From assembly GCF_018129965.1 (NCBI RefSeq), contig NZ_JAFCKW010000035.1:1-63957 (forward strand): a stretch of DNA of 63,957 nt. The letters run 5' to 3'. The notes under the pieces are model-generated. The model searched no databases. It worked only from the letters and a program-made list of their open reading frames with translations, and was not told the origin of the DNA. Shown here in pieces: positions 45,617 to 54,467 of this stretch (positions are counted from its first letter, which is position 1; the number at the start of each line of letters is the position of its first letter). The stretch is from Bradyrhizobium diazoefficiens (GTDB taxonomy: Bacteria > Pseudomonadota > Alphaproteobacteria > Rhizobiales > Xanthobacteraceae). The position numbers and the translations under genes are program-made.

Positions 45617-46594
45617 CTACTCCCGTACCCGCTCCAGCTTCTGCAAACACCGCGTCGAACGGACGATCTCCGGCATCGTCTCGTCCGGAAAACTCGCTTT
45701 CCAGTTGGTGACTCCGACTTCGCCGACATAGATATCGCCCCTCGAATCCAGGGCGATGCCGTGCGGCGCCAGGAATTTGCCGCTGGCAATGCCCGGGCCG
45801 TTTTCGCCGCCGAGCCGCGCGATCCGTTTGCCTTGCGCGTCGACGATCGACAGGCGCGGGCCGAGATTGGGCACATTGCGGTTGATGTCGAGGCCGGGGC
45901 CGAGCTCACCGATCACGAAGGTCGGGCTCCTGGTCCCGCCGCAGCAGCACAGCGCGCAGGGCCTGTGCAGATTGTTCCACTGCGTCTCGTATTTGCCCTC
46001 GCCATTGAAGACCTGCACGCGATGGTTCTCGCGGTCGGCGACATAGACCCAGCCGTCGGCATCGGTGGCGATGTTGTGCACGATGTTGAACTGGCCGGGA
46101 TCGGTGCCGGGCTCGCCCCAGCTCCTGATCAGCTTTCCGTCCGGCGTGTACTTGTGCACGCGCGCGTTGCCGTAGCCGTCGGAGACGTAGATCTCGCCCT
46201 TCGGCGACAGCGCGGTGTGGGTGCAGCGGTGGAACGGCTCGCCGCTCATGAACGGCGCGGGCTTCTTGGGGATGCCGATCGTCAGCAGCACCTTGCCGTC
46301 AGTGGTGCACTTGCGCACGGTGTGGTCGCCGTCGTCGGTGCAATAGAGATTGTCGTCGGCGTCGATGTGCAGCCCATGCGCGCGGGAGAACAGGCCTTCG
46401 CCGAAGCTGCGCAGAAAGTTGCCATCGCGATCGAGCACCACCATCGGATGGGCGCCGCGGTTGAAGACGTAGACCTGATCCTTGCTGTCGACTGCGACGG
46501 AAGCGACGTCGGTCAGCGTCCAGCCATCCGGCAATTTCGCGAAGTTTTCGACGACGCGGTAGCGGTGCTCGCCGGTGCCGAGAATGGCTGGCAT
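45617..46594 (-). CDS. NHL-repeat beta-propeller protein (peptidyl-hydroxyglycine lyase-like)
   Basis: From the ATG at 46594, 325 residues in about six NHL-type blades, each with a phrase such as DVASVAVDSKDQVYVFNRG, HGLHIDADDNLYCTDDG or HNIATDADGWVYVADREN. The family is similar to the peptidyl-alpha-hydroxyglycine lyase domain of animals, but bacterial members have no proven reaction. No signal peptide. An unusual CALCCCGG segment sits in the middle. It is bounded downstream by a palindromic repeat and has a flavin monooxygenase gene beyond it. Confidence 0.85.
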   Translation of the reverse strand: MPAILGTGEHRYRVVENFAKLPDGWTLTDVASVAVDSKDQVYVFNRGAHPMVVLDRDGNFLRSFGEGLFSRAHGLHIDADDNLYCTDDGDHTVRKCTTDGKVLLTIGIPKKPAPFMSGEPFHRCTHTALSPKGEIYVSDGYGNARVHKYTPDGKLIRSWGEPGTDPGQFNIVHNIATDADGWVYVADRENHRVQVFNGEGKYETQWNNLHRPCALCCCGGTRSPTFVIGELGPGLDINRNVPNLGPRLSIVDAQGKRIARLGGENGPGIASGKFLAPHGIALDSRGDIYVGEVGVTNWKASFPDETMPEIVRSTRCLQKLERVRE

Positions 46595-46610
46595 GTGTGA
46601 TCTCTCCTCT

Positions 46611-46710
46611 GTCATTCCGGGGCACGCGAAGCGTGAACCCGGAATCCATTGTGCGGCATATTCGTCGATGGATGGATTCCGGGCTCGCGCTATGCGCGCC
46701 CCGGAATGAC
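46611..46710. repeat. 100-bp palindromic repeat element (REP/MITE-like)
   Basis: Outer arms GTCATTCCGGGGC (46611-46623) and GCCCCGGAATGAC (46698-46710) are perfectly inverted; inner arms ACCCGGAATCCAT and ATGGATTCCGGGC nearly so, with small side hairpins. Related partial copies occur at 45594-45612 and 52645-52685. It lies between two genes of the same strand. Confidence 0.8.
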
Positions 46711-46717
46711 GGCTGGG

Positions 46718-48493
46718 TTACGCAATTGTCACCTCACCCTCCAAAATCCCTTCCTCGATCGCCTTGATCTGAAGCGCAAGATATTTCGAGTTGATGCGGC
46801 ACTGCGCGAGGCTGCCGGCGATGAACCACAGGCCGGGCTGTGCGGTGCGCGCATACATGTTGCGCAGTTCGAGACCATCGCCAAAACCCCAGACCGGGCC
46901 GATGCGGTCGGCGATGCCGTCGCCGAACAGCTTTCGCACGAGGTATTCCTGCGGCTTGTAGCCGGTGGAGAGGACGATGAGATCGGCCGGGATGCGCGTG
47001 CCGTCCTTCATCTGCGCGCCGTCGGCCCTAAAGCCCTCGATGTCCTCGAATTGCTTCAGCTTGATCTTGCCTTCGACGATCAGGTTGGAGCAGCCGACGT
47101 TGAAATAATAGCCGCCGCCGCGGGTGAGGTATTTGAACTGCCAGCCGGTGCCGGCCTCGCCGAAATCGAGCTTGAAGCCGACGCGGGCAAGGCCCTCGAG
47201 CAGCTCCTTGTCGAGCTCCCTGGATTGCTTCGTCAGCATCACATGCGTCTTCTTCGCCAGCGGCGTCGGCATCGAGGTCGCGATCAGATCATTGTCCTCG
47301 AGCGTGCCCTCGTTGTAGGTCGCATAGGCGAGTTGCGCCGACGGCTCGATGTTGGTGACCAGGGTCGGCGAGCGCTGCACCAGCGTCACCTCGGCGCCGC
47401 TGGAGAAAAGATCCTGCGCGATGTCGTGACCGCTATTGCCGGTGCCGATGACGATGGCGCGCTTGCCCTGCCAGTTCTCGCCGTCCTCGTAGCGGCTGGA
47501 ATGCAGCAGCGTGCCCTTGAAATTGTCGAGTGTCGGAATGTCCGGCACGTTGGCGATGCCGCTGACGCCGGTCCCCATCACCACATGACGCGGATGCATG
47601 GTGCGCTGGCTGCCGTCGGCGCGCCGCAGCGTGACGGTCCAGTGGCCCTTGGCCCCGTCATAGGCGCCGCCTTCGAATTCGGTGCCGGTCCAGAAGTTCA
47701 GCTCCATGGCATCGACATAGGCTTCGAACCAGTTGGCGAGCTTGTCCTTGGGGATGTAGACTGGCCAGTTCGGCGGGAACGGCATGTAGGGCATGTGATT
47801 GACCTGCACCTGGTTGTGCAGGGTGAGCGCGTGATAGCGCTTGCGCCAATTGTCGCCGATCCGCGCCTCGCGATCGACGATCAGCGTGTCGATCTTCAGC
47901 TGCTTGAGCCGTGCCGCAATGGCGAGCCCGGCCTGGCCGCCGCCGACCACCAGCACGGTGGGATCGCGATCGGCATAGTCGCGCGCAGCGTTGCGCAAAT
48001 CGAGCCAGTTCGGCCCGCGGAAGTCGCGCGAATAGGCCTGTCCGCGCGGCCGCGATGTGCCGAGCTGTTCCTCGAAACCCTTGAGCTCGTCGAGGGCGGT
48101 GAGCAGCGTCCACGCTTTCAGGCGGTCGCCGTCGGAATTATCGGGTATGAGCCGCACGATGCCGCTGCCGCGCCCCGTCGCCGTTTCGAAACTGAAAATG
48201 GCTTCGATGGTGCTGGTGCCGGCGCGCGTCACCCAGCGCGGTGGAGCGCGATTCGGGGCGACCTTGAAACTGGTCGGTGCCGCCTTCGGCGCGAGCGTGG
48301 CGAGCGCTTGCGCGACCGCGGCGCGGCCGGTCAGCGTCTGCAGGTTCCAGCTCAGCGCCAGCGCGTCGCGCCAGAAGCAGTCGGACACGAACAGGTGCTC
48401 GAACTGGGCACAATCGGGCCTGCCAAGCGTGCGCTCGAATTCATCGAGCCAGGCTTGCGCGGAAACGGCAATATCCTTCGTCTTGTCCAGCAT
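46718..48493 (-). CDS. Flavin-containing monooxygenase with N-terminal SnoaL/NTF2-like domain
   Basis: From the ATG at 48493, 591 residues. The first 130 residues look like an NTF2/SnoaL-type cone domain (FEHLFVSDCFWRDALALSWN). The rest is a two-dinucleotide-binding flavoprotein: VVGGGQAGLAIAARL for FAD and VIGTGNSGHDIAQDL for NADPH, with VLSTGYKPQEYL near the end. It would oxygenate a small molecule using NADPH and O2; the substrate is not evident. The frame is open to 48580, but the shorter start fits the family better. Confidence 0.88.
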   Translation of the reverse strand: MLDKTKDIAVSAQAWLDEFERTLGRPDCAQFEHLFVSDCFWRDALALSWNLQTLTGRAAVAQALATLAPKAAPTSFKVAPNRAPPRWVTRAGTSTIEAIFSFETATGRGSGIVRLIPDNSDGDRLKAWTLLTALDELKGFEEQLGTSRPRGQAYSRDFRGPNWLDLRNAARDYADRDPTVLVVGGGQAGLAIAARLKQLKIDTLIVDREARIGDNWRKRYHALTLHNQVQVNHMPYMPFPPNWPVYIPKDKLANWFEAYVDAMELNFWTGTEFEGGAYDGAKGHWTVTLRRADGSQRTMHPRHVVMGTGVSGIANVPDIPTLDNFKGTLLHSSRYEDGENWQGKRAIVIGTGNSGHDIAQDLFSSGAEVTLVQRSPTLVTNIEPSAQLAYATYNEGTLEDNDLIATSMPTPLAKKTHVMLTKQSRELDKELLEGLARVGFKLDFGEAGTGWQFKYLTRGGGYYFNVGCSNLIVEGKIKLKQFEDIEGFRADGAQMKDGTRIPADLIVLSTGYKPQEYLVRKLFGDGIADRIGPVWGFGDGLELRNMYARTAQPGLWFIAGSLAQCRINSKYLALQIKAIEEGILEGEVTIA

Positions 48494-48680
48494 GCGCGAC
48501 CTCGTGCCGTCTTCGCGGCGTTTCCTCTCGAGCATGATCCGGAAAAGTGTGCAGCGGTTTTCCGGCGAGATCATGCTCATATTTTATGACCTTGAACGCT
48601 ATACCGGTTCTCTGATCACAAAAAGCGATTTACCCGGGCGGCGAGGGCATGTGGCCCTGCTCAGGCGGAATGCGGCCGCT

Positions 48681-49328
48681 TCACGCCGGCAGCACGCCCT
48701 CGCGCTTCTTCACCGCGCGATAATAGCTCCACCACAGATATGCTGCGGCGCCGCGCAGCGGACGCCAGGGTTCGGCGAGCGGTGCCATCTGCTTTTCCGT
48801 CGGCCGCGCGGCAAGGCCAAGACCGAGCTTGATGGCCTCTTGCACGGCAAGGTCGCCAGCCGGCCAGGCGTCGCCATGGCCGAGGCAGAACAGCAGATAG
48901 ACGTCGGCAGTCCACGGCCCGATGCCGGGCAGCGCGATCAGCGTATGATGCGCCGCGTCGGCGTCTTCCTCGGCGAGCACGTCGAGGTTCAGCCGCTCTG
49001 CGCTGATCTCGCGGGCCAGATGTTTCAGCGTCTTGATTTTGGCGGCGGAGAGGCCGAGCCGCCCCAGCCGGTCGGTGCGGGCGCGGCGCACCGCCTCGTG
49101 GTCGAACGGATCGAAGGCGGCGGACAGCCGGCCCCAGATCGCCGCGGCGCTGGCCGTGGAGAGCTGCTGCCCGCAGACGATGTGGGCAAGCCCGGCGAAC
49201 CCCGGCTCGCGCCGCCGCAATGCCGGCATGCCCGCGATATCAAGCACCGGCTTGAGGCGCGGATCGCGCTTAACCAGCGCGTGGACGGCCTCGTCGAGAT
49301 CGGACTGGGTTTCGAGATGAATTGTCAT
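48681..49328 (-). CDS. DNA-3-methyladenine glycosylase II (AlkA-type)
   Basis: This 215-residue HhH-GPD glycosylase removes alkylated bases to start base-excision repair. The helix-hairpin-helix is ALPGIGPWTADVYLLF, followed by the catalytic aspartate in AGDLAVQEAIKLG. FAGLAHIVCGQQLSTASA is a family block. It is shorter than E. coli AlkA, lacking its N-terminal domain, as usual in alphaproteobacteria. It is divergent from gluQ, about 110 bp apart. Confidence 0.9.
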   Translation of the reverse strand: MTIHLETQSDLDEAVHALVKRDPRLKPVLDIAGMPALRRREPGFAGLAHIVCGQQLSTASAAAIWGRLSAAFDPFDHEAVRRARTDRLGRLGLSAAKIKTLKHLAREISAERLNLDVLAEEDADAAHHTLIALPGIGPWTADVYLLFCLGHGDAWPAGDLAVQEAIKLGLGLAARPTEKQMAPLAEPWRPLRGAAAYLWWSYYRAVKKREGVLPA

Positions 49329-49335
49329 CGTGGCT

Positions 49336-49373
49336 CACTCGTCATGCGCGGGCTTGACCCGCGCATCCATCTC
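49336..49373. repeat. Short palindromic intergenic repeat
   Basis: CGTCATGCGCGGGCTTGACC and the following CGCGCATCCATC contain ATGCGCGGG/CCCGCGCAT arms. It resembles a frequently repeated intergenic phrase in bradyrhizobia. It lies in the divergent gap between the alkA-like gene and gluQ. Confidence 0.5.
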
Positions 49374-49438
49374 CTATCGTAACAGAGGCGAGCGGACGTC
49401 CACCGTCCTTTACGACTATGCGGGCAGTGACGAGCATC

Positions 49439-50350
49439 ATGAAGGCAACGCCACCGGTTTTCCGATTTGCCCCCAGCCCCAACGGCCACCTGCATCTCGG
49501 CCATGCCTATTCTGCGCTGCTGAACTTCGACCGCGCATGCGAAACCGGGGGGCGGCTATTGCTGCGGATCGAGGACATCGACGCGACGCGCTGCCGGCCG
49601 GAGTTCGAGGCGGCGATTTACGAGGACCTTGCCTGGCTCGGCGTTGTCTGGGAGACGCCAGTCCGGCGCCAGTCCGAGCATCTGTCCTGCTATCGCGCCG
49701 CGCTGGAGAAGCTGTCCGCCCTCGGCCTCGTCTATCCCGCCTTCGAAAGCCGTGCGGAGATCGCAAGGCTGGTGGCTGTGCGCGAAGCCGACGGGCCGTG
49801 GCCGCGCGATCCGGACGGTGCGCCGCTCTATCCCGGCGACGCCAGATCGCTGCCGGCCGACGAACGGTCGAGATTGATCGAGAGCGGCGCGCCCTACGCG
49901 CTGCGGCTCGACATGACGGCCGCCTGCCGCCGCGCCTCCGGCCTGACGTGGAATGAGCTGGGCGAGGGGGCCGATGGCAAACGCGGCATCGTTCCCGCGC
50001 GACCCGAGGCCTGGGGTGACGTGATCCTGGCCCGCAAGGAGACGCCGACCAGCTACCATCTGTCCGTCGTTGTCGACGACGCCCTCCAGGGCATCAGCGA
50101 GGTGGTGCGGGGCCAGGACCTGTTTCACGCCACTTCGGTGCACCGTTTGCTGCAAGCGCTGCTCGGTCTGCCGGAGCCTGCCTATCGCCACCACAGCCTG
50201 ATTCGTGACGGCGAGGGACGGAAGCTGTCGAAATCAACCCGCTCGACGGGGCTACGGGAATTGCGCGATGCCGGTGCAACAGCCGCCAGCGTCCGCCAGA
50301 TGGTGGGATTAGGTCAAGTTTCTCTGGGGGTTAGCCAAACGCCGCCGTGA
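49439..50350 (+). CDS. gluQ: Glutamyl-Q tRNA(Asp) synthetase
   Basis: From the ATG at 49439, 303 residues: the catalytic domain of glutamyl-tRNA synthetase without an anticodon-binding domain. It attaches glutamate to queuosine in tRNA-Asp. FRFAPSPNGHLHLGHA carries the HIGH-type motif, and GRKLSKSTRS the KMSKS motif. Where many GluQRS proteins have zinc cysteines (CxC after YP), this one has YPAFESR, so the zinc site is absent. An upstream in-frame ATG at 49418 is possible. Confidence 0.9.
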   Translation: MKATPPVFRFAPSPNGHLHLGHAYSALLNFDRACETGGRLLLRIEDIDATRCRPEFEAAIYEDLAWLGVVWETPVRRQSEHLSCYRAALEKLSALGLVYPAFESRAEIARLVAVREADGPWPRDPDGAPLYPGDARSLPADERSRLIESGAPYALRLDMTAACRRASGLTWNELGEGADGKRGIVPARPEAWGDVILARKETPTSYHLSVVVDDALQGISEVVRGQDLFHATSVHRLLQALLGLPEPAYRHHSLIRDGEGRKLSKSTRSTGLRELRDAGATAASVRQMVGLGQVSLGVSQTPP

Positions 50351-50421
50351 CTCCGGGGGTTCCGCCGTGCCATGCTTGCGTCAGGGCTTGGGGTTCGAAG
50401 GGGATAGTTCGCAGGGGAGTT

Positions 50422-51696
50422 ATGGCGGCGAAAACGCGCGCAGCGCGCACTACGCGGACGTCCAGGCGAGTGGTTCGGAAGCGGTCCGGGCCAGCCGCGA
50501 AGGTGCGCAAGCGTAGCCCCAGGGCGGCCGCGCCTGATGTGGTCCAGGCCGCGCTTGCCGCCTTTGCCCACGAAGTCCGCACCCCCCTGACCGGGATTCT
50601 GGCGATCAGCGACCTGCTCGCAACCTCGGATCTCGGCGAGCGGGAACGACGCTGGGCCGACACCATCAAGGCCGGCGCCGAGCATTTGGCGAGCCTCGCC
50701 ACCCTGTTCGTCGATGCCGCCAGAACCGGCAAGGGGAAGGGCGGCAGCGCGCTGCGACAGGATTTGTTCGACCTGCGGACACTGGCCCGCAGCACCGGCG
50801 ATTCGCTCGCCGGGCGCGCTGCGGCCAAGGGCCTCCAGTCGCAGGTCGACATCTCCGACAAGCTGCCCGGGCTGGTGGTCGGCGATTCCGTTCGCCTGCG
50901 CGCCGCGCTCGAGAACCTGATCGACAATGCGGTGAAATTCACCGAGCAAGGCGGCGTGGCGCTCACGGTCTTGCCTTGGCGTCCCGCCAAGGGCAACGCG
51001 AAGGGCAAGCTAAAACAGGGCAGCAAAGTCGGCGTCGCCTTCTCGGTCTCCGACAGCGGCATCGGCGTGACCATGGCCGAGATCAAGCGGCTGTTCCGTC
51101 CGTTCACCCAGGCCAATGTCACCATCGCCTCGCGCTTCGGCGGCGCCGGCCTTGGTCTGTCTTCGGTCAAGCAACTGGCGCGCGCCATGGGCGGCGACAT
51201 CACCGTCGCCCCGCGGCGCGGCGGCGGCGCCACCTTCACATTGACGGTGTCGCTGGAGGCGACGGGAGCGGGTAAGTCGCGCAAGTCGAAGGGCGAGCGC
51301 GACGCGGAAGCGATGGCGGCGCTGCGCGTGCTCAGCGTCGAGGACAATCCGTTTGGCCGCGTCGTTCTCAACACCATCCTGACCGAACTCGGCCATCATG
51401 CCGAGTTCATCGGACGCGGCGAGGATGCTGTGAACCGGCTCGCGCAGGGCGATTTCGACGCAGTGTTGATGGACATGGTTCTTCCGGGCATCAACGGCGT
51501 GGAGGCAATCAGGCGCATCCGCACCATGGCGCCTCCGCTGGCTCAGATCCCCATCATCGGCGTGTCCGGCCGCGGCGAGGACGAAGCGGCCTCGCGCGAG
51601 GCCGGCGCCGACGCCTTCCTGGTCAAGCCTGTGTCTCCACGGGCTCTAGCGACTGCGCTGCTTGAAGCGAGACGCCGTGAGGAAGCCGCGACTTGA
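50422..51696 (+). CDS. Hybrid sensor kinase / response regulator, soluble
   Basis: From the ATG at 50422 (GGGGAG four bases before), 424 residues. The 40-residue N-terminus is very basic. The dimerisation box is FAHEVRTPLTGI, with phospho-acceptor His50; the ATPase shows ENLIDNAVKFTEQGG, SDSGIGV and FGGAGLGLSSV. A receiver domain follows, with LSVEDNPFGR, AVLMDMVLPG (phospho-acceptor Asp) and FLVKPVS. There is no sensor or membrane segment, so input must come from a partner. The last 74 bp overlap the convergent yihY gene. Confidence 0.88.
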   Translation: MAAKTRAARTTRTSRRVVRKRSGPAAKVRKRSPRAAAPDVVQAALAAFAHEVRTPLTGILAISDLLATSDLGERERRWADTIKAGAEHLASLATLFVDAARTGKGKGGSALRQDLFDLRTLARSTGDSLAGRAAAKGLQSQVDISDKLPGLVVGDSVRLRAALENLIDNAVKFTEQGGVALTVLPWRPAKGNAKGKLKQGSKVGVAFSVSDSGIGVTMAEIKRLFRPFTQANVTIASRFGGAGLGLSSVKQLARAMGGDITVAPRRGGGATFTLTVSLEATGAGKSRKSKGERDAEAMAALRVLSVEDNPFGRVVLNTILTELGHHAEFIGRGEDAVNRLAQGDFDAVLMDMVLPGINGVEAIRRIRTMAPPLAQIPIIGVSGRGEDEAASREAGADAFLVKPVSPRALATALLEARRREEAAT

Positions 51697-52516
51697 TGAT
51701 CGCGGCGTTGAGTTCGCCGCCGTACACAAAGATCGCGGCGATGAAATACAGGAACACCAGCGCGATGATCACCGAGGCGAGTCCCGCATACATCGTCACG
51801 TAGTTGTTGGCGAAGCGCGCCAGATATTGTCCGAACACGATGCCGGAGATCAGCGACGCCACGATCGTGAACACGATGCCGGGCAGGATCTGGAGAAAGC
51901 CGCGCCGTCCCGCCGGCAGCCTGGTGTGCAGGATGATCAGCGCGACCACGAGTGCGCCAATCGTGATGCCGTAACGCAGCCAGGTGAGGATGCTTTCATT
52001 GGACTCGACGAACAGCGGAATATGACGCCGCATCGCCTCGATGACGAGCGGTCCGAGCACGATCAGGAACGCCATGGCGAGCGCGGTGAAGGCCGCGACC
52101 AGCGTGTAGCCGATCGATTCCAGCCGCAGCCAGTACCAGCGCCGCATCTCCACCACCGCATAGGCGCGGTTGAGCGCGACACGCAGCGCCTCGACGCCGT
52201 TCGACGCGAAATAGACCGAGAGCAATGCGCCGATGGTCAGCGCGCCGGAGCGGGTCGTGGTCAGCACGTCGTGGATCTCGCCGGAGAGCGAATCGGCGAC
52301 CTGGCTGGGCCAGACCTGAAGCATCAGCCCGGCCGCCTGATCGGCCAGTTCCTTCGAGCCGAAGAAGCCGGCGAGCGAGGTCAGCACGATCAGGAAGGGG
52401 AACAGCGCCATCAGGCTCGACAGCGCAATGTGGCTCGCGATCGCCCAGCCGTCGTCGGCGAGGAACGTGTAGAACGCGTCCATCACGACGAGGTAGATGT
52501 AGCGTATTGCCTTCAC
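51623..52516 (-). CDS. YihY/BrkB-family inner-membrane protein
   Basis: This 297-residue protein has about six helices. Family blocks are ALSSLMALFPFLIVLTSLAG, ASNGVEALRVALNRAY and VFLYFIAAIFVYGGELNAAI. YihY proteins, once named ribonuclease BN or BrkB by mistake, are membrane proteins of uncertain function, possibly envelope lipid transport. Its 3' end overlaps the end of the hybrid kinase gene on the opposite strand. Confidence 0.9.
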   Translation of the reverse strand: MKAIRYIYLVVMDAFYTFLADDGWAIASHIALSSLMALFPFLIVLTSLAGFFGSKELADQAAGLMLQVWPSQVADSLSGEIHDVLTTTRSGALTIGALLSVYFASNGVEALRVALNRAYAVVEMRRWYWLRLESIGYTLVAAFTALAMAFLIVLGPLVIEAMRRHIPLFVESNESILTWLRYGITIGALVVALIILHTRLPAGRRGFLQILPGIVFTIVASLISGIVFGQYLARFANNYVTMYAGLASVIIALVFLYFIAAIFVYGGELNAAIIKSRLPHGVSLQAAQSLEPVETQA

Positions 52517-52644
52517 GGCGCCACAGGGCCTTCATCCCGCCCGCGGGAAGAGGCGACGATCACAGGGCATGGGCGCAAACCGGAAATCATTCGGCTACCA
52601 TCTGATATTATTGGCTTAAAAGCCAGATCGCGAAGTGTGCTGTC

Positions 52645-52685
52645 GTCATTCCCGACACGCGCAGCGGCGCGCCCGGAATTCATCC
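52645..52685. repeat. Partial copy of the chromosomal palindromic repeat
   Basis: GTCATTCCCGACACGCGCAG followed by CGGCGCGCCCGGAATTCATCC resembles the repeat at 46611-46710, lacking one arm. It sits in the gap 52517-52809, which otherwise shows no gene. Confidence 0.5.
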
Positions 52686-52809
52686 AACCTTGATATACGT
52701 GGCGCGATGGATTTGGGTTCGCAGCTCTTCATGTGTCCCGCGCGCATCGCGCCGAAATGACCGGATCGGGGAGATAGCGGACCGGCCCGCACGGTGTTAT
52801 CTAGCGCCA

Positions 52810-53004
52810 ATGGCATCCCTTTTGAGTACTTTCATCCTGCCGGTGGCAGCCGGCGCCGTGGCGGTGGTGCTGCTGCTCGGTCTCGTCAACATGATGCGCG
52901 GCGGCTCGCCGAACACTTCGCAGAAGCTGATGCGCTGGCGCGTATTGCTTCAATTCGTGGCGATCGTCATCGCCATGGTCGCGGTCTGGGCAATGGGGCG
53001 CTAA
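52810..53004 (+). CDS. Small twin-transmembrane protein
   Basis: From the ATG at 52810 the 64-residue protein has two helices (LSTFILPVAAGAVAVVLLLG and LLQFVAIVIAMVAVWAMG) joined by a polar turn (MMRGGSPNTSQKLMRWR), like HIG1-type or twin-transmembrane proteins common in Rhizobiales. HIG1 proteins associate with respiratory oxidases. Its stop codon is directly followed by the ATG of the adenosyltransferase gene, so the two are co-transcribed. Confidence 0.75.
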   Translation: MASLLSTFILPVAAGAVAVVLLLGLVNMMRGGSPNTSQKLMRWRVLLQFVAIVIAMVAVWAMGR

Positions 53005-53577
53005 ATGGTCACACTTAATCGTATCTATACGAAGACCGGTGACGACGGCACGACAGCGCTCGGAACGGGAGAGCGCCGCCCGAAATACGATCTGCGTATC
53101 GCAGCCTATGGCACCGTCGACGAAACCAATGCCGCGATCGGCGTCGTGCGTCTCTATACGAAGGATACGCCCGATCTGGATGCGATGCTCGGCCGCATCC
53201 AGAACGATCTGTTCGATCTCGGCGCCGATCTCGCAGTTCCCGAACGTGACGGCAAAGCCGAACGGCTTCGCGTGGCGGCCAGCCAGGTCGAGAGGCTCGA
53301 GCACGACATCGACGCGCTCAACGACAGGCTGGCGCCCCTGACCTCCTTCGTGCTGCCGGGCGGCACGCCGGCCGCCGCGTACCTCCACGTTGCCCGCACG
53401 ATTTGCCGCAGGGCGGAACGAATGATGGTGGAACTCGCGGCCCGGCCCGGCGAGCCCGTGGGCGCAACCGGCATCCAGTATATGAACCGGCTGTCGGACC
53501 TCCTTTTCGTGGCCAGCCGTGCCGCTAACCATAATGGCGCAGGCGACGTGCTCTGGGTTCCCGGCCAGAATCGCTGA
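53005..53577 (+). CDS. Cob(I)alamin adenosyltransferase, PduO type
   Basis: This 190-residue enzyme transfers the adenosyl group from ATP to cob(I)alamin to make coenzyme B12. It opens with RIYTKTGDDGTTALGTGERR, the ATP-binding N-terminus of PduO-type enzymes. AYGTVDETNAAIG, VLPGGTPAAAYLHVARTICR and RRAERMMVEL complete the signature. It follows the twin-transmembrane gene with no gap. A B12-dependent enzyme is not in the window. Confidence 0.93.
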   Translation: MVTLNRIYTKTGDDGTTALGTGERRPKYDLRIAAYGTVDETNAAIGVVRLYTKDTPDLDAMLGRIQNDLFDLGADLAVPERDGKAERLRVAASQVERLEHDIDALNDRLAPLTSFVLPGGTPAAAYLHVARTICRRAERMMVELAARPGEPVGATGIQYMNRLSDLLFVASRAANHNGAGDVLWVPGQNR

Positions 53578-53717
53578 CCCCGGGATCGCTGCCCCATTGA
53601 GCCGCGCATTTCTAAGGTCTAAAATTGGGATCTTTCGCGCGTTGACCGGGCCGGATCAGGCCTTTAGGTTCCGCGCCAGTTGATAACCCCCCTCCCAAAT
53701 TGAGTGAAAGAGGATCG

Positions 53718-54467
53718 ATGAAGGTCTTGGTGCCGGTAAAGCGGGTGGTCGATTACAACGTCAAGGTCCGCGTCAAGGGCGATGGATCGGGCGTTGAACT
53801 CGCCAACGTCAAAATGTCCATGAACCCGTTCGACGAAATCGCGGTCGAGGAAGCGCTGCGCCTGAAGGAAGCCGGCAAAGCGACCGAAGTCGTGGTGGTT
53901 TCGATCGGACCCGCGCAGGCGTCGGAGACGATCCGCACCGGTCTTGCCATGGGCGCTGATCGCGGCATCCTGGTGAAGGCCGAGGGCATTGTCGAGCCGC
54001 TCGCCGTCGCCAAGATCCTGAAGAAGGTTGCGGAAGAAGAGCAGCCGGGCCTCATCATCCTCGGCAAGCAGGCGATCGACGACGACAGCAACCAGACCGG
54101 CCAGATGTTGGCCGCGCTGCTCGGCTGGTCGCAGGCGACATTCGCCTCGAAGCTCGAAGTCGAAGGCTCCGACTTCAAGGTCACGCGCGAAGTCGACGGC
54201 GGTCTGCAGACCGTCAAGCTGAAGGGACCGGCGATCGTCACCACGGATCTGCGTCTCAACGAACCGCGCTATGCCTCGCTGCCGAACATCATGAAGGCCA
54301 AGAAGAAGCCGATCGCGGAGAAGACCGTCGCCGATTATGGCATCGACGTCACCGCGCGCCTCGAAGTTCTGAAGACGACTGAGCCCGCGGGCCGCAAGGC
54401 CGGCGTCAAGGTCAAGGACGTGGCCGAGCTGGTGTCGAAGCTCAAGAACGAAGCCGGGGTGCTCTGA
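53718..54467 (+). CDS. etfB: Electron transfer flavoprotein, beta subunit
   Basis: From the ATG at 53718, 249 residues. It starts MKVLVPVKRVVDYNVKVRVK, with MNPFDEIAVEEALRLKEAG and ILGKQAIDDDSNQTGQMLAA, all typical of EtfB. With EtfA it carries electrons from acyl-CoA and other dehydrogenases to the quinone pool. The stop overlaps the etfA start by one base (TGATG). Confidence 0.95.
   Translation: MKVLVPVKRVVDYNVKVRVKGDGSGVELANVKMSMNPFDEIAVEEALRLKEAGKATEVVVVSIGPAQASETIRTGLAMGADRGILVKAEGIVEPLAVAKILKKVAEEEQPGLIILGKQAIDDDSNQTGQMLAALLGWSQATFASKLEVEGSDFKVTREVDGGLQTVKLKGPAIVTTDLRLNEPRYASLPNIMKAKKKPIAEKTVADYGIDVTARLEVLKTTEPAGRKAGVKVKDVAELVSKLKNEAGVL

Noticed and set aside
46649..48589. A 646-codon plus-strand frame opposite the monooxygenase
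   Set aside because: Shadow frame without motifs; the opposite strand carries clear FAD and NADPH sites.
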